A DNA stretch of 6,285 bases. It comes from JBOGZD01 sp050697155 (GTDB lineage: Bacteria; Actinomycetota; Thermoleophilia; Solirubrobacterales; 70-9). The notes beneath the pieces are model-generated. The model did not search any database. It was not told the origin of the DNA and saw nothing but the letters and a program-made list of their open reading frames with translations. Position numbers and translations under genes: made by a program. Each line of letters opens with the position of its first letter. The stretch's first letter is position 1. Shown piece by piece: positions 1 to 5,931 of this stretch. Location of the stretch: contig JBOGZD010000142.1 in assembly GCA_050697155.1 (NCBI GenBank), forward strand, positions 1 through 6,285, given 5' to 3'.

Positions 1-1
1 C

Positions 2-577
2 GTCGGCGACGAGCGGGCCGCGACCGAGGCGGCGCTCGCACAGGCGCTGGCCGCCGACGTTGCGGTCGTCTGCGGCGGCGTCTCGGTCGGCGAGCACGAC
101 CACGTCCGCGCCGCGCTCGCCGCGCTCGGCGCCGACCAGGTCTTCTGGGGCGTCGCCCTGCGCCCGGGCAAGCCGACGTGGTTCGGGGTCGGCCCCGAGC
201 GGACTGGGGCCGGCGCGGCGGAGGGCAGCGGTTCCGGGCCGCCATTGGTCTTCGGGCTCCCGGGCAACCCGGTCTCGGCGATGGTGACCTTCCACGCCTT
301 CGCCCGACCGGCGATCCGGCGGATGCTGGGCGCGCGCGACGAGCGGCGGTCGGCAACTGCGGTCTTCGACAAGCCATACGCCAAGCGCCCCGGCCGCGCC
401 CACCTGGTCCGCTGCCGGCTCGAGCTTCTCGACGACGGCTGGCACGCTCGCCCCACCGGCCCCCAGGGCTCGCACGTGCTCACCTCGATGCTCGGCGCCG
501 ACGCGCTCGCGATCCTGCCGACCGACCGGGGTGACGTCGCCGCGGGCGAGCGGGTCGAGATCGAGCTGCTCGACTGA
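2..577 (+). CDS. moeA: Molybdopterin molybdenumtransferase MoeA, 3' part (5' end outside window)
   Basis: MoeA inserts molybdate into adenylylated molybdopterin (MPT-AMP), the last common step of cytoplasmic Moco synthesis. 191 codons are visible, about the C-terminal half of a roughly 400-residue family; the start lies left of the window. Visible motifs, in order, are GGVSVGEHD (codons about 30-38), RPGKPTWFG, and GLPGNPVSAMVTF, which are signatures of the MoeA/MogA-like catalytic domain. A small beta domain IV follows, with GPQGSHVLTSMLGADALAILP-like residues ending in a TGA stop at 575-577. Between RPGKPTWFG and the LPGNP motif there is a Gly/Ala/Ser-rich insert of about 15 residues that E. 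coli MoeA lacks; it is probably a surface loop. The neighbours downstream are further Moco genes on the same strand, which supports the assignment. Confidence 0.95.
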   Translation, partial: VGDERAATEAALAQALAADVAVVCGGVSVGEHDHVRAALAALGADQVFWGVALRPGKPTWFGVGPERTGAGAAEGSGSGPPLVFGLPGNPVSAMVTFHAFARPAIRRMLGARDERRSATAVFDKPYAKRPGRAHLVRCRLELLDDGWHARPTGPQGSHVLTSMLGADALAILPTDRGDVAAGERVEIELLD

Positions 578-588
578 GGCCGAAATCA

Positions 589-644
589 CGGCGCCGTCCT
601 GTCCAATGCCGGCCAGACGAGCATTACCCAGGACAACGGCGCCG
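589..644 (+). promoter_or_regulatory. Imperfect inverted repeat / stem-loop between moeA and the moaDEC fusion
   Basis: Positions 589-601 (CGGCGCCGTCCTG) pair with 629-644 to give 13 base pairs, with one three-base bulge (634-636, CAA). The 27-base loop contains a second 5-bp stem, AATGC (605-609) with GCATT (621-625). The structure begins 11 bases after the moeA stop and fills much of the 100-base gap before the next start. No T-tract follows, so it is not a standard intrinsic terminator; it could be a U-less terminator, an RNA processing or stability element, or a leader. It does not obviously match the Moco riboswitch consensus as I know it. The pairing is seen directly; any function is inference. 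Confidence 0.5.
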
Positions 645-662
645 ATCGGCACGCTCGGAGCG

Positions 663-668
663 GATAAT
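663..668 (+). promoter_or_regulatory. Possible -10 box for a leaderless moaDEC transcript
   Basis: GATAAT lies nine bases before the ATG at 678 and resembles a sigma-70 -10 element. No good -35 is present at the expected spacing, and no good ribosome binding site sits just before the ATG: the only GGAG, at 657-660, is 17 bases upstream. Together these fit a leaderless or near-leaderless transcript, which is common in actinomycetes, but the evidence is a single short motif. Confidence 0.25.
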
Positions 669-677
669 CAGCCGACG

Positions 678-1799
678 ATGAACATCGACGTCAGGCTGTT
701 CGCCCTCCTACGTGACCGTGCCGGTCGGGATTCGATCACGGTCGAGCTCGACGATGGGGCGACGGTGGCCGACCTGCTGGACGCCGCGGCGCGCGAGCCG
801 GGGCTCGACGGGCTCCTTCCCGCGCTCCCGGTGCGCGCGGCCGTCAACCGCGAGTACGCCGACCCCGACGCCGTCCTCTCCCCCGGCGACGAGGTCGCGC
901 TGATCCCGCCGGTCAGCGGCGGCGCGACCACCGCGACCCACGCCCGGGTCCGCGCAGAGCCGCTCAACCCAGCCGAGCTCGTCGAGGTCGTCGGCCGGCC
1001 GGGCGCCGGGGCGACGGTCCTCTTCTGCGGCACCACGCGCGACGTCGAACGGCTCGAGTACGAGGCCTACGCGGAGATGGCGGCGGCGCGGATCGCCGCG
1101 ATCCTCGACGAGTGCCGGGCGAAGCACGGGCTCGAGGCGACGGCGGCCGAGCACCGGGTCGGCGCCGTGCCGCTGGGCGAGCCGAGCGTCGCGGTTGCGG
1201 TGTCGGCGCCGCATCGCGCCGAGGCGTTCGCCGGCGCCCGGGAGGCGATCGACCGGATCAAGCTCGAGGCGCCGATCTGGAAGCGCGAGGTCGCGGGCGA
1301 ATCGTCGCGCTGGGTCGAGGGGACGCAGCCCTCGCTCACGCACCTGGACTCCACCGGCGCCGCGCGCATGGTCGACGTGAGCGCCAAGCCGGAGACCGAG
1401 CGGCGCGCCCGGGCGGAGGCCCGGCTTCGGATGTCGCCCGCCACCGCGCGCGCGGTCGCCACCGGGGACGCGCCGAAGGGCGACGTGCTCGGCACCGCCC
1501 GGCTCGCCGGCATCGGCGCGGCGAAGCGAGCCGATGAGCTGATCCCGCTCGCCCACCCGCTGCCGCTCGACTTCGTCGACCTCGAGGGCCGGGTCGACGA
1601 GCAGGCGGGGCTGGTCTCGATCTCGGCCGAGGCCGGCACCACCGCGCGCACCGGGGTCGAGATGGAGGCGATGACCGCCTGCGCGGTCGCGGCGCTGACG
1701 GTCTACGACATGGTCAAGGGCCTGGAGCGCGGGGTGACGATCGAGGCGATCGAGCTCGTCCACAAGTCGGGTGGGCGCAGCGGGGAGTGGAACCGGTGA
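678..1799 (+). CDS. moaDEC: MoaD-MoaE-MoaC triple fusion (molybdopterin synthase both subunits + cPMP synthase)
   Basis: This is one uninterrupted 373-residue reading frame carrying three Moco enzymes. Residues 1-82 are MoaD, the ubiquitin-like sulfur carrier, ending in PPVSGG (Gly81-Gly82). Residues about 88-214 are MoaE, the large MPT synthase subunit, with Arg121, His179-Arg180, and Lys195 and Lys202 in the IKLEAPIWKRE motif, matching E. coli R39, H103/R104, K119 and K126. Residues about 219-373 are MoaC, which converts 3',8-cyclo-GTP to cPMP, with Lys267 (PKGDV), His293 (LIPLAHPL), GVEMEA (326-331), and Asp344/Lys347 (YDMVK). Neither junction has an ATG, GTG or TTG in frame, so separate translation of MoaE or MoaC is unlikely. 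MoaD normally needs a free C-terminal Gly-Gly for adenylation and thiocarboxylation by MoeB/MoeZ; M. tuberculosis MoaX, a MoaD-MoaE fusion, is cleaved there. Oddities are a shortened MoaE loop after Arg121 and Ala292 in place of the usual Cys in LIPLCHPL. The ATG at 678 was chosen because MoaD homology begins exactly there; the frame is open further upstream but without homology. Confidence 0.93.
   Translation: MNIDVRLFALLRDRAGRDSITVELDDGATVADLLDAAAREPGLDGLLPALPVRAAVNREYADPDAVLSPGDEVALIPPVSGGATTATHARVRAEPLNPAELVEVVGRPGAGATVLFCGTTRDVERLEYEAYAEMAAARIAAILDECRAKHGLEATAAEHRVGAVPLGEPSVAVAVSAPHRAEAFAGAREAIDRIKLEAPIWKREVAGESSRWVEGTQPSLTHLDSTGAARMVDVSAKPETERRARAEARLRMSPATARAVATGDAPKGDVLGTARLAGIGAAKRADELIPLAHPLPLDFVDLEGRVDEQAGLVSISAEAGTTARTGVEMEAMTACAVAALTVYDMVKGLERGVTIEAIELVHKSGGRSGEWNR
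915..923 (+). other. Internal MoaD di-glycine (Ser80-Gly81-Gly82) at the MoaD/MoaE junction
   Basis: The codons AGC GGC GGC encode the end of the MoaD domain, where free MoaD would terminate. In this gene the chain continues as ATTATHARVR into MoaE. By analogy with mycobacterial MoaX, cleavage after Gly82 is the expected activation step; this is inferred, not shown by the sequence. Confidence 0.6.
1782..1786 (+). promoter_or_regulatory. Ribosome binding site deciding the mogA start
   Basis: GGGGA/GGAG-type purines at 1782-1787 sit about nine bases before the GTG at 1796. This favours that codon over the in-frame GTG at 1787, which overlaps the purine run. The chosen start overlaps the moaDEC stop as GTGA (1796-1799), a standard translational-coupling arrangement. 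Confidence 0.6.
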
Positions 1800-2305
1800 G
1801 CCACGGCGCCCGCGAGGTCGGCGAGATCGGCGCCGCGGTGCTGACCGTCTCGACCTCGAAGGCCCGTGGCGAGGGCGAGGACGAAAGCGGCGCCGCGTTG
1901 GTCGCGTTCGCGGAGCGCCTCGGCGTCAAGGTGGTCGGCACCGAGGTGATCCCCGACGAGCGGGAGCTGCTCGAGGGCAGGCTGCGGTGGTGGTGCGACG
2001 AGGGAGGCTGCGAGCTGGTGCTGACCACCGGCGGTACCGGCTTCGCCCCCAGCGACGTCACCCCGGAGGCCACCCGGGCGGTGATCGAACGCGAGGCGCC
2101 CGGGATCGGCGAGGCGATGCGCGCCGCCTCGCGCGACCACACCAGGCACTGGATGCTGTCGCGCGCCGCCGCCGGGATCCGCGGGCGCACGGTGATCGTC
2201 AACTTCCCCGGCAGCCCGGCGAGCATCGAGCAGGCCGGCGCCGCGATCGCCGACGCCCTCCCCCACGCGCTATCGCTCCTCGTGGGCGAGCACGGCGGGC
2301 ACTAG
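1796..2305 (+). CDS. mogA: Molybdopterin adenylyltransferase, MogA/MoaB family
   Basis: MogA-family proteins use Mg-ATP to adenylylate molybdopterin, giving MPT-AMP for MoeA. The 169-residue product has the full small-family length. Visible features are VLTVSTSKARGEGEDESG near the N-terminus, Asp54 in VIPDERE (E. coli MogA Asp49 equivalent), the TTGGTG motif at 77-82, Asp87 in SDVTPEAT (Asp82 equivalent), and NFPGSP at 136-141. A start at GTG 1796 gives a four-base overlap with the moaDEC stop and a well-placed ribosome binding site; GTG 1787 would add three residues. The gene ends with TAG at 2303-2305. MogA and MoaB are hard to separate by sequence. With MoeA beside it, the MPT-adenylating role is the natural reading. 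Confidence 0.93.
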   Translation: MSHGAREVGEIGAAVLTVSTSKARGEGEDESGAALVAFAERLGVKVVGTEVIPDERELLEGRLRWWCDEGGCELVLTTGGTGFAPSDVTPEATRAVIEREAPGIGEAMRAASRDHTRHWMLSRAAAGIRGRTVIVNFPGSPASIEQAGAAIADALPHALSLLVGEHGGH

Positions 2306-2377
2306 CTCAGTTCGCCAACAACGCTGCGCGATTCCGACACGTTTCGCGCCCCCGGCCGTGCGCCCGTCCCGCCCACG

Positions 2378-3373
2378 ATGCCGAGGGTGGCGGACGATTG
2401 GACATTTGAGTCCCCGATAGGGGGCGAAGTTGCCGGTTCGAGCATCGACCGGACGATCGCCGAGCTTGCGGGAAGGCAGCACGGCGTGGTGGCCCGCCGC
2501 CAGCTCCTGGGCCTCGGCTTGGGCAAGCGTGCGATAGGCCATCGCGTCTCGTGCGGCCGGCTGCACTGCGTTCATCGAGGTGTCTATGCGGTCGGTCACC
2601 TGGTTCTGTCGCGCGAAGGCCGCTACATGGCAGCGGTTCTCGCGGGCGGGCTGGACGCAGTCCTGAGCCACCGTTCGGCAGCTGATGCGCTGGGCATTCG
2701 CCGCTCGGCGCGCCGCCGGGTCGAGATCACGATCGGCAACCGGCGTTGCCGGGCACGCTCCGATATCGAGCCGCATGTCGGAGAGCTGCCGCTGGACGAG
2801 ATCACCACCGTGTGCGGCATCCCGGTGACCACGGTGCCACGAACGATCCTCGACCTGGCAACGGTTCTCCCCAGGCGCGAAGTTGAGCGGGCTGTCCACG
2901 AGGCGGAGGTCGCGCGCCTCACCGACGCGCTCAGCCTCGAAGACCTCGTCGCCCGCTACCCGCGCCGCCGAGGCGTCGGGACGGTCCGCGCAATTCTCGC
3001 GAGCGGAAGGATCGGCTCCCTCGTCACCCGCAGCGAGCTCGAGGAGCGCTTCCTTGCGTTTCTCCGCCGCTGTCGCCTTCCGCTCCCGCGATTCAACCTG
3101 CCGCTCGAGATCGGCGGTCGCTGGATCGAGGCGGACTGCGTCTGGGTTGACACGCAAGTCATCGTCGAGCTCGACGGACGCGCGACCCACGGGGACATCG
3201 ACGCCTTTGAGTGCGACCGTGAACGCGACCGGGCGCTTCAGGCTGCCGGCTGGAGAGTCATCCGGGTGACGTGGCGACACGTGCATCGGCACGGAGAAGG
3301 GCTCGAGAGAGACCTTCGAGCCATCCTGTCTCGCCCCGTTGCGACTGCCGCAACGCCGGGGGGTGGCAGGTAG
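2378..3373 (+). CDS. AbiEi-type winged-helix protein fused to a DUF559 (Vsr-like) nuclease domain
   Basis: The 331-residue product has two parts. Residues about 23-72 match the AbiEi antitoxin N-terminal winged helix (IAELAGRQHGVVARRQLL, then GRLHCVHRGVYAVGH), followed by a middle region typical of AbiEi-like proteins. Residues about 218-318 match DUF559, a PD-(D/E)XK/Vsr-type fold: Glu in SELEERF (220-222), Asp253 (WIEADCVW), Glu264 and Asp266 (VIVELDG), His271, and DRERDRALQAAGWRVIRVTW (280-299). This fusion is common and often multicopy in actinomycetes. In type IV toxin-antitoxin systems AbiEi partners the nucleotidyltransferase AbiEii, but no such gene lies on either side here. Function is unknown; DNA binding plus nuclease activity, possibly defence or regulation, is inference. 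The start is uncertain: ATG 2378 has no clear ribosome binding site, GTG 2387 is the alternative, and the roughly 20 residues before the conserved domain look extra. Confidence 0.85.
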   Translation: MPRVADDWTFESPIGGEVAGSSIDRTIAELAGRQHGVVARRQLLGLGLGKRAIGHRVSCGRLHCVHRGVYAVGHLVLSREGRYMAAVLAGGLDAVLSHRSAADALGIRRSARRRVEITIGNRRCRARSDIEPHVGELPLDEITTVCGIPVTTVPRTILDLATVLPRREVERAVHEAEVARLTDALSLEDLVARYPRRRGVGTVRAILASGRIGSLVTRSELEERFLAFLRRCRLPLPRFNLPLEIGGRWIEADCVWVDTQVIVELDGRATHGDIDAFECDRERDRALQAAGWRVIRVTWRHVHRHGEGLERDLRAILSRPVATAATPGGGR

Positions 3374-3375
3374 GG
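3368..3375 (+). promoter_or_regulatory. Ribosome binding site for the ceramidase gene, overlapping the upstream stop
   Basis: The purine-rich AGGTAGGG includes the TAG stop of the preceding gene (3371-3373) and lies seven bases before the GTG at 3383. This supports the GTG start and implies that the two genes can be co-translated from one message. Confidence 0.45.
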
Positions 3376-3382
3376 TGGCCGC

Positions 3383-5416
3383 GTGAGGCCCCGCCGCGTC
3401 GCTGCGATCGCGCTGGCCTCGATTTCCGCCCTCACGCTGGCCGGCCCTGCATCCGTGGGAGCGAAGGAACCGAGGCTGAAGGCGGGCGTCGGGCGCGCCG
3501 ATATCACCCCGCCCACCGGTTACCCGTTCGGCGGCTGGGTGCGCGCCGACCGGGTCGGTTCGGGGGTCCACACCCGGCTCTACGCCTCGGCGCTGGTGCT
3601 GAAGAGCGGCGGGCGCAAGCTCGCGCTGGCATCGGTCGACCTGTTCGCGGCCCCGGGCGGGCTGATCAAGGAGGCCGCGGACCAGGCGGGCCACGGGTTC
3701 TCGGAGCGAAACGTGCTCGTGTCCGCGTCGCACACCCACGCCGGGCCGTCGCAGTTCGCGAACTTCGCGACGCTGAACACGGTCGCGCCGAGCACCGAGA
3801 CGATCACCTCGCCGGAGAGCTTCATCGACTTCCTCGCCGCGGAGCCCGCCGAGCCACAGCTCTACACCTTCCTCACCGAGCGGATCGCGCTCGCGCTGCG
3901 GCGCGCGAACCGCGACCTCGGCCCGGCGGTGGCCGCCTGGGGCACGAAGCGGCTGCTGGGCGTGACCGAGAACCGCAGCCTCGAGGCCCACCTGGCAGAC
4001 CACGGGGTGATCCGCGAGTTCGGCGAGGGCACCGTCGCCGACGACCCGGAGGGCTACGAGCACACGATCGACCCGATGGTGAGCACCCTGCGCGTCGATC
4101 GGCTGCGGGGCGGGCGCCGGGTGCCGCTCGGCGGCTGGTCGACGTTCGCCAACCACGGCACTGTCAATCCGTCGCAGTTCCAGGTCTACAACCAGGACCA
4201 CCACGGGGGCGCCCTGCGGCTGTTCGAGCGGCGGGTGCGGCGGCGCGGCCAGGTGCCGCGCCGGCTGGCGGTGGTCAACGTGTTCGGCAACTCCAACGAG
4301 GGCGACCAGTCGGCCGGCCTGCGCGGCCAGGGGCCGCTGATCGCCGAGCGCGCCGGCTTCGCCGAGGGCAGGGCGATGTTCCGCGCCTGGCGGCGGGCCG
4401 GGCGCCGGCTCGAGCGCCGACCGCCGGTCGGCCTGCGCTGGACCCGCGTCTGCTTCTGCGGGCAGCAGACCGCGGCGGGGCCGGTCGCCGACGGGCCGCT
4501 GCTCGGGCTCCCGTTCCTGACCGGGTCGGAGGAGGGCCGGGGGCCGCTGTTCGACCTCACCGGGATCCCGTTCGAGGGCCGCCGGGCGCCGGTCGAGGGG
4601 TTCGAATCCCAGGGCCACAAGATCGGGGTCCCGTTCGCGATCAGCGAGGACAGCTATCCGACGGCCGTGCCGCTGTTCGTGGTCCGCGTCGGCGACCGCC
4701 TGATCGCCTCGCTGCCCGGAGAGGCAACGGTCGAGGTCGGCCGCCGGGCGGTCGACGCGCTGCTCGAGGCCAGCCGCGGCACGGGCGTGCGCGGTGCGGC
4801 GATCTCCGGCCTGGCAAACGAGTTCATCCAGTACCTGACCACGCCGGAGGAGTACGACCGCCAGCACTACGAGGGCGGCTCGACGATCTTCGGCCCGGCG
4901 TCGTCGGTGCTGCTGACCGAGCAGCTCGCCGAGCTCGCGGGGCGCCTGGCCCGCGGCGAGCCCGCTCAGCCGGCGCATGAGTTCGACCCTCGCAACGGGG
5001 TCGTCGCCGACGGCGCCCCGTTCGGCGACGGGGCGGCGAGCGCCGCGGCGCTGCGCCAGCCCGACGATGTTCCGCCGGGCGCCCAGGCGGTCTTCGACTG
5101 GCAGGGAGGCCCGCGCGGCCTCGACCGCCCGCTCGACGACCGCTTCGTGGCGATCCAGCGCCGGCGGGGCCACCGCTGGCGGCGGGTCGCCGACGATCTC
5201 GGCCTGGCGATCGCCTGGACGGTCGACGCCGAGGGCCGCTACTCGATGCACTGGCAGGTGCCGAAGGGCGCCCGCGAGGGCCGCCACCGGGTTGTCGTCA
5301 CCGCGAACCGCTACCGGCTGCGCTCCCAGCCGTTCGCGGTCGACCGCTCGACCCCGGCGAAGGTCGTCGACCCCGACCACCCGGCGTCGATGTTCGCGCC
5401 GATCACCGGGCGCTAG
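3383..5416 (+). CDS. Secreted neutral ceramidase (zinc-dependent N-acylsphingosine amidohydrolase)
   Basis: Neutral ceramidases hydrolyse the amide bond of ceramide to sphingosine and fatty acid, outside the cell. The 677 residues are close to Pseudomonas aeruginosa ceramidase in length. A signal peptide is visible: MRPRR, hydrophobic stretch about 6-20, likely cleavage after Val-Gly-Ala27. The catalytic domain begins GVGRADITPP (35-44). Zinc ligands and catalytic residues align with the Pseudomonas enzyme: His117 in SASHTHAGP, His258 in FANHGTV, Glu447 in LPGEATV, Tyr484 in QYLTTPEEY, Ser310 in SNEGDQS, and Tyr496 in QHYEGGSTIFGP. A beta-rich C-terminal domain follows (about 533-677), as in the family. 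Cys357 and Cys359 could form a disulfide. The start is GTG 3383, nine bases after the nuclease-fusion gene. Substrate could be host or environmental sphingolipid, or another N-acyl amide; the active site is intact, so an enzyme is expected. Confidence 0.93.
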   Translation: MRPRRVAAIALASISALTLAGPASVGAKEPRLKAGVGRADITPPTGYPFGGWVRADRVGSGVHTRLYASALVLKSGGRKLALASVDLFAAPGGLIKEAADQAGHGFSERNVLVSASHTHAGPSQFANFATLNTVAPSTETITSPESFIDFLAAEPAEPQLYTFLTERIALALRRANRDLGPAVAAWGTKRLLGVTENRSLEAHLADHGVIREFGEGTVADDPEGYEHTIDPMVSTLRVDRLRGGRRVPLGGWSTFANHGTVNPSQFQVYNQDHHGGALRLFERRVRRRGQVPRRLAVVNVFGNSNEGDQSAGLRGQGPLIAERAGFAEGRAMFRAWRRAGRRLERRPPVGLRWTRVCFCGQQTAAGPVADGPLLGLPFLTGSEEGRGPLFDLTGIPFEGRRAPVEGFESQGHKIGVPFAISEDSYPTAVPLFVVRVGDRLIASLPGEATVEVGRRAVDALLEASRGTGVRGAAISGLANEFIQYLTTPEEYDRQHYEGGSTIFGPASSVLLTEQLAELAGRLARGEPAQPAHEFDPRNGVVADGAPFGDGAASAAALRQPDDVPPGAQAVFDWQGGPRGLDRPLDDRFVAIQRRRGHRWRRVADDLGLAIAWTVDAEGRYSMHWQVPKGAREGRHRVVVTANRYRLRSQPFAVDRSTPAKVVDPDHPASMFAPITGR

Positions 5417-5438
5417 CGGGCCGCGGGAGAGGAGGAAA

Positions 5439-5463
5439 TCGGGGCGCCCGGATTTGAACCGGG
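5439..5463 (-). tRNA. Isolated tRNA 3' end (T-arm + acceptor strand), probable tRNA-Pro remnant / attachment site
   Basis: On the minus strand, CCCGG-TTCAAAT-CCGGG (5463 down to 5447) is a perfect 5-bp T-stem with the standard T-loop. It is followed by seven acceptor-strand bases CGCCCCG (5446-5440) and a discriminator A (5439). The matching 5' half should begin CGGGGCG, but no such sequence, no anticodon loop with U33 and no D-arm is present in the roughly 100 bases upstream on that strand. A C1-G72 pair with discriminator A is typical of tRNA-Pro. CCA is not encoded. This is what a duplicated tRNA 3' end left by an integrative element looks like; the element would extend toward higher coordinates. 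Confidence 0.55.
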
Positions 5464-5544
5464 GCCTGGGGATGCGCTCAGAGCGTTTTCCCTGCTGCCC
5501 GGCGCTTTGAACGATGCTCACGTCACCTGAGGTTCGCTCAAATT

Positions 5545-5562
5545 GCTACCTCGATCGCTACC
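5545..5562. repeat. Short direct repeat GCTACC, 12-base spacing
   Basis: GCTACC occurs at 5545-5550 and again at 5557-5562, separated by TCGATC. Placed about 80-100 bases from the tRNA remnant, these could be arm-type integrase sites of an attachment region. Six-base repeats are weak evidence and chance is possible. Confidence 0.3.
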
Positions 5563-5640
5563 ACGGCCAAAGACGACGACAACCACCCCGACTGCGCGTC
5601 CTCCGCTTGCGACGTACGTGCGGGCTGGCGGCGCGTGCGC

Positions 5641-5931
5641 CTATGACTTGACGTAGCGGGCCACGGCCTCACGGGCGAGGTCGCTCAATGTCCGGCCCTC
5701 TTTCTTCGCCTGGCGCTGCGCAGCGCGGTAGAGCTCGGGGGTCGCGCGGAAGCTGACGCGTGGCGACGCTCCCCGCCCGGCGAGCGAGGGGCGCCCGACA
5801 CGACGTCGCCGCGCCTTGGAGAGGTCATAGCCGCGCTCGGCTTCATCAGCGAGGGTCTCAGCGACCTCGGGGCTGATCTCCTTCCCCGACTTCGTCTTGT
5901 GCTTGCTTCCGGTCGTCTTCACCTTCGCCAT
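5641..5931 (-). CDS. Ribbon-helix-helix antitoxin, BrnA/CopG-like
   Basis: The 96-residue protein is expected to bind DNA and neutralise the toxin encoded just upstream. The C-terminal part (58-95) has the ribbon-helix-helix pattern: a strand PRVSFRA, helix PELYRAAQRQAKKEG, a short turn at GRT, and helix LSDLAREAVARYV. The N-terminal half is basic and Lys/Arg-rich (MAKVKTTGSKHKTK, RRRRVGRPS) and is probably the flexible toxin-wrapping or DNA-contacting part. ATG at 5929-5931 has an ideal AGGAGG seven bases upstream, and the start overlaps the toxin gene by 13 bases. Toxin-first order fits BrnT-BrnA operons, where the antitoxin represses the promoter. The gene appears intact, whereas its partner is damaged. 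Exact family is uncertain beyond ribbon-helix-helix. Confidence 0.85.
   Translation of the reverse strand: MAKVKTTGSKHKTKSGKEISPEVAETLADEAERGYDLSKARRRRVGRPSLAGRGASPRVSFRATPELYRAAQRQAKKEGRTLSDLAREAVARYVKS

Larger units (their letters stand above)
5417..5640. other. Non-coding region between ceramidase and the toxin-antitoxin pair
   Basis: These 224 bases carry the tRNA 3' remnant (5439-5463) and a short palindrome CGCTC-A-GAGCG (5475-5485) followed by TTTT, too small to call a terminator with confidence. Two copies of GCTACC lie at 5545-5550 and 5557-5562. Frames that read through this stretch are typical false calls caused by tRNA sequence. I see no gene. Confidence 0.6.

Noticed and set aside
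531..677. Upstream in-frame extension of the moaDEC reading frame into moeA
   Set aside because: MoaD homology begins exactly at the ATG at 678; the extra 49 residues have no domain and overlap moeA and the hairpin.
708..1763. Long minus-strand open frame opposite the moaDEC fusion
   Set aside because: Composition is that of a high-GC shadow and the opposite strand encodes three clear enzyme domains.
2412..2424. CCCC-GATA-GGGG mini-hairpin near the start of the nuclease-fusion gene
   Set aside because: Four base pairs inside a coding region in GC-rich DNA is expected by chance.
5475..5489. Small palindrome CGCTCAGAGCG followed by TTTT as a terminator for the ceramidase gene
   Set aside because: Only about four stem pairs with a minimal loop and four Ts; too weak to call.
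4977..5510. Plus-strand open frame ending in a GRPDLNRG-like tail
   Set aside because: This tail is the classic false translation of a reverse-strand tRNA T-arm; the rest is a shadow of the ceramidase gene.
2270..5521. Very long minus-strand open frame (over 1000 codons) opposite the nuclease fusion and the ceramidase
   Set aside because: It is low-complexity, rich in Arg, Ala, Gly, Pro and Asp, and lacks recognisable domains; both plus-strand genes have clear homology. It is a high-GC antisense shadow.
5439..5530. A complete minus-strand tRNA gene
   Set aside because: No 5' acceptor half (CGGGGCG), no D-arm and no anticodon loop with U33 could be found upstream of the T-arm.
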